Source: DATJZH01 sp035499215 (lineage in GTDB: Bacteria > Actinomycetota > Actinomycetes > Streptosporangiales > Streptosporangiaceae). Taken from it: a stretch of DNA of 14,937 bases. The stretch lies in contig DATJZH010000089.1 of NCBI GenBank assembly GCA_035499215.1, forward strand, positions 1-14,937. Direction: 5' to 3'. The notes below the pieces were generated by a model. That model did no database searches and was not told the DNA's origin. It worked only from the letters and a program-made list of their open reading frames with translations. Position numbers and translations under genes: made by a program. How positions within the stretch are numbered: the first letter of the stretch is position 1; every line of letters begins with the position of its first letter. Below are positions 14,106-14,937 of the stretch, piece by piece.

Positions 14106-14663
14106 GTGGCCACCACGAACGACCTTAAGAACGGCATCACCCTGAGCATCGACGGCCAGCTCTGGAATGTGGTCGATTTCCAGCATGTGAAACCGGGCAA
14201 GGGCGGCGCGTTCGTGCGCACCAAGTTGAAGAACGTGCTGTCGGGAAAGGTTGTCGACCGAACCTTCAACGCGGGCGTCAAGGTCGACGTCGCCAACGTG
14301 GACAAGCGGGACATGCAGTACCTGTACCGAGAGGGAGACGACTTCGTCTTCATGGACGCGCACGACTACGATCAGCCGCACATCCCGGCCCAGACTGTGG
14401 GGAACGCGGCTGACTACCTGCTGGAGGAGCAGACGGCCGTCGTCGCCTTCAACGACGGAGTGCCGCTCTATGTCGAGCTTCCGGCCGCGGTTGAGCTCAC
14501 CGTGAGCCAGACTGACCCCGGCCTGCAGGGAGACAGGTCCACCGGCGGCACCAAGCCGGCCACGCTGGAGACCGGGGCACAGGTTCAGGTCCCGCTGTTC
14601 ATCACGACGGGCGAGAAGATCAGGGTGGATACTCGCACCGGCGACTATCTCGGCCGGGCGTGA
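14106..14663 (+). CDS. efp: elongation factor P
   Basis: A 185-residue three-domain tRNA-mimic that binds between the ribosomal P and E sites and relieves stalling on polyproline. Domain I has the KOW-like start ATTNDLKNGITLSIDGQLW and the functional loop HVKPGKGGAFVRTKLKN (27-43), with the tip Lys32. Domains II and III follow (NAGVKVDVANVDKRDMQYLY; GDRSTGGTKPATLETGAQVQVPLFI; the family ending RVDTRTGDYLGRA). GTG 14106 is preceded by AGGAG at 14091-14095, spacing 10. Actinobacterial EF-Ps typically read PGKGP at the loop and use an unmodified Lys; here the second Pro is Gly (PGKGG, codon GGC at 14205). No EF-P modification enzyme (EpmA/B, EarP, YmfI) is in the window. Lies between pepQ and nusB as usual. 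Confidence 0.97.
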   Translation: MATTNDLKNGITLSIDGQLWNVVDFQHVKPGKGGAFVRTKLKNVLSGKVVDRTFNAGVKVDVANVDKRDMQYLYREGDDFVFMDAHDYDQPHIPAQTVGNAADYLLEEQTAVVAFNDGVPLYVELPAAVELTVSQTDPGLQGDRSTGGTKPATLETGAQVQVPLFITTGEKIRVDTRTGDYLGRA

Positions 14664-14699
14664 CGCCGCTCCAGGCCCGACCGGACTGCCGTGGCCGCG

Positions 14700-14937
14700 A
14701 TGCCAGCCCGCAGTAAGGCCCGCAAGCGGGCGCTGGACATCCTGTTCGAGGCCGAGATACGGGGCGTGCCCGTCATCGGCCTGCTGGACGAGCGAGCGCA
14801 GCAGGGCAGCCCGCCCGTCTCAGCCTACGCGGCCGCCCTGGTCAGGGGCGTCCAGCTGAACCGGGTCAGCATCGACAGCCTGCTCGCCGAGCACGCCCGG
14901 GGCTGGACGCTCGATCGGATGCCCGCTGTCGACCGGA
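14700..14937 (+). CDS. nusB: transcription antitermination factor NusB (5' part, cut by window edge)
   Basis: The frame runs to the end of the window with no stop, so only the first 79 or so residues are seen. The N-terminus MPARSKARKRALDILFEAEIRG is the NusB opening (R..AR..AL..L...E..G), followed by helices with YAAALVRGVQLNRVSIDSLLAEHARGWTLDRMPAVDR, matching the family's LV.GV......ID..I...... W.L.R...VDR. NusB binds boxA RNA with NusE (S10) in rRNA antitermination. The start is either ATG 14700 or in-frame GTG 14691 (three extra residues); neither has a convincing Shine-Dalgarno. It starts 36 nt after the efp stop, in the usual efp-nusB order, and is likely cotranscribed. Confidence 0.9.
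   Translation, partial: MPARSKARKRALDILFEAEIRGVPVIGLLDERAQQGSPPVSAYAAALVRGVQLNRVSIDSLLAEHARGWTLDRMPAVDR

Noticed and set aside
1..14937. CRISPR array, tRNA/rRNA genes, insertion sequences or phage genes
   Set aside because: No regular direct repeats, no tRNA-like cloverleaf, no transposase or integrase motifs seen on either strand.

Overview
The window is very GC-rich, densely coding chromosomal DNA. It most likely comes from an actinobacterium. The evidence is: GTG/TTG starts, start codons with no Shine-Dalgarno sequence but a -10-like box just upstream, a deazaflavin (F420)-type oxidoreductase, a GAF-ANTAR regulator, a PAS-GAF-SpoIIE phosphatase, an actinobacterial-style EF-P, and the gene order aroC-aroK-aroB-aroQ ... 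pepQ-efp-nusB known from Mycobacterium and Streptomyces relatives. The genus cannot be named from sequence alone.

Layout. (1) 1-3152, miscellaneous metabolism: a MocA-like nucleotidyltransferase (+), a convergent aldose 1-epimerase-family protein (-), a 255-bp divergent spacer with several GC-rich inverted repeats, and a class III CoA-transferase (+) carrying an extra Ala/Pro-rich linker. A strong hairpin follows the CoA-transferase. (2) 3277-4011: an SseB-family protein, probably from a leaderless mRNA. (3) 4186-8597: a tight shikimate operon, chorismate synthase, shikimate kinase, 3-dehydroquinate synthase and type II dehydroquinase, followed with start/stop overlap by an LLM-class F420-dependent oxidoreductase. 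A long imperfect hairpin (24 pairs) lies between aroK and aroB. (4) 8723-13044, a signalling block between the aro genes and pepQ: a GAF-ANTAR protein (+), a GT4 glycosyltransferase (-), a 258-bp divergent spacer with two abutting operator-like palindromes, and a PAS-GAF-PP2C/SpoIIE phosphatase (+). (5) 12969-14937: M24 peptidase (pepQ-like), elongation factor P and the 5' part of nusB.

How the genes fit together. AroB, AroQ, AroK and AroC cover four of the shikimate-pathway steps; aroE, aroA and the DAHP synthase gene are not here. The pepQ-efp-nusB side is translation and transcription housekeeping. The block in between holds two sensory regulators with no housekeeping link and is the most accessory-like part. 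No rRNA, tRNA, CRISPR array, insertion sequence or prophage gene was seen. The best leads are the aroK-aroB hairpin, the double palindrome at 10783-10827, the EF-P loop-tip change (PGKGG), the glycosyltransferase lacking its usual donor-phosphate Arg/Lys, and the phosphatase C-terminus that runs into pepQ. I found no clear multi-gene defence or biosynthetic system of a new type.
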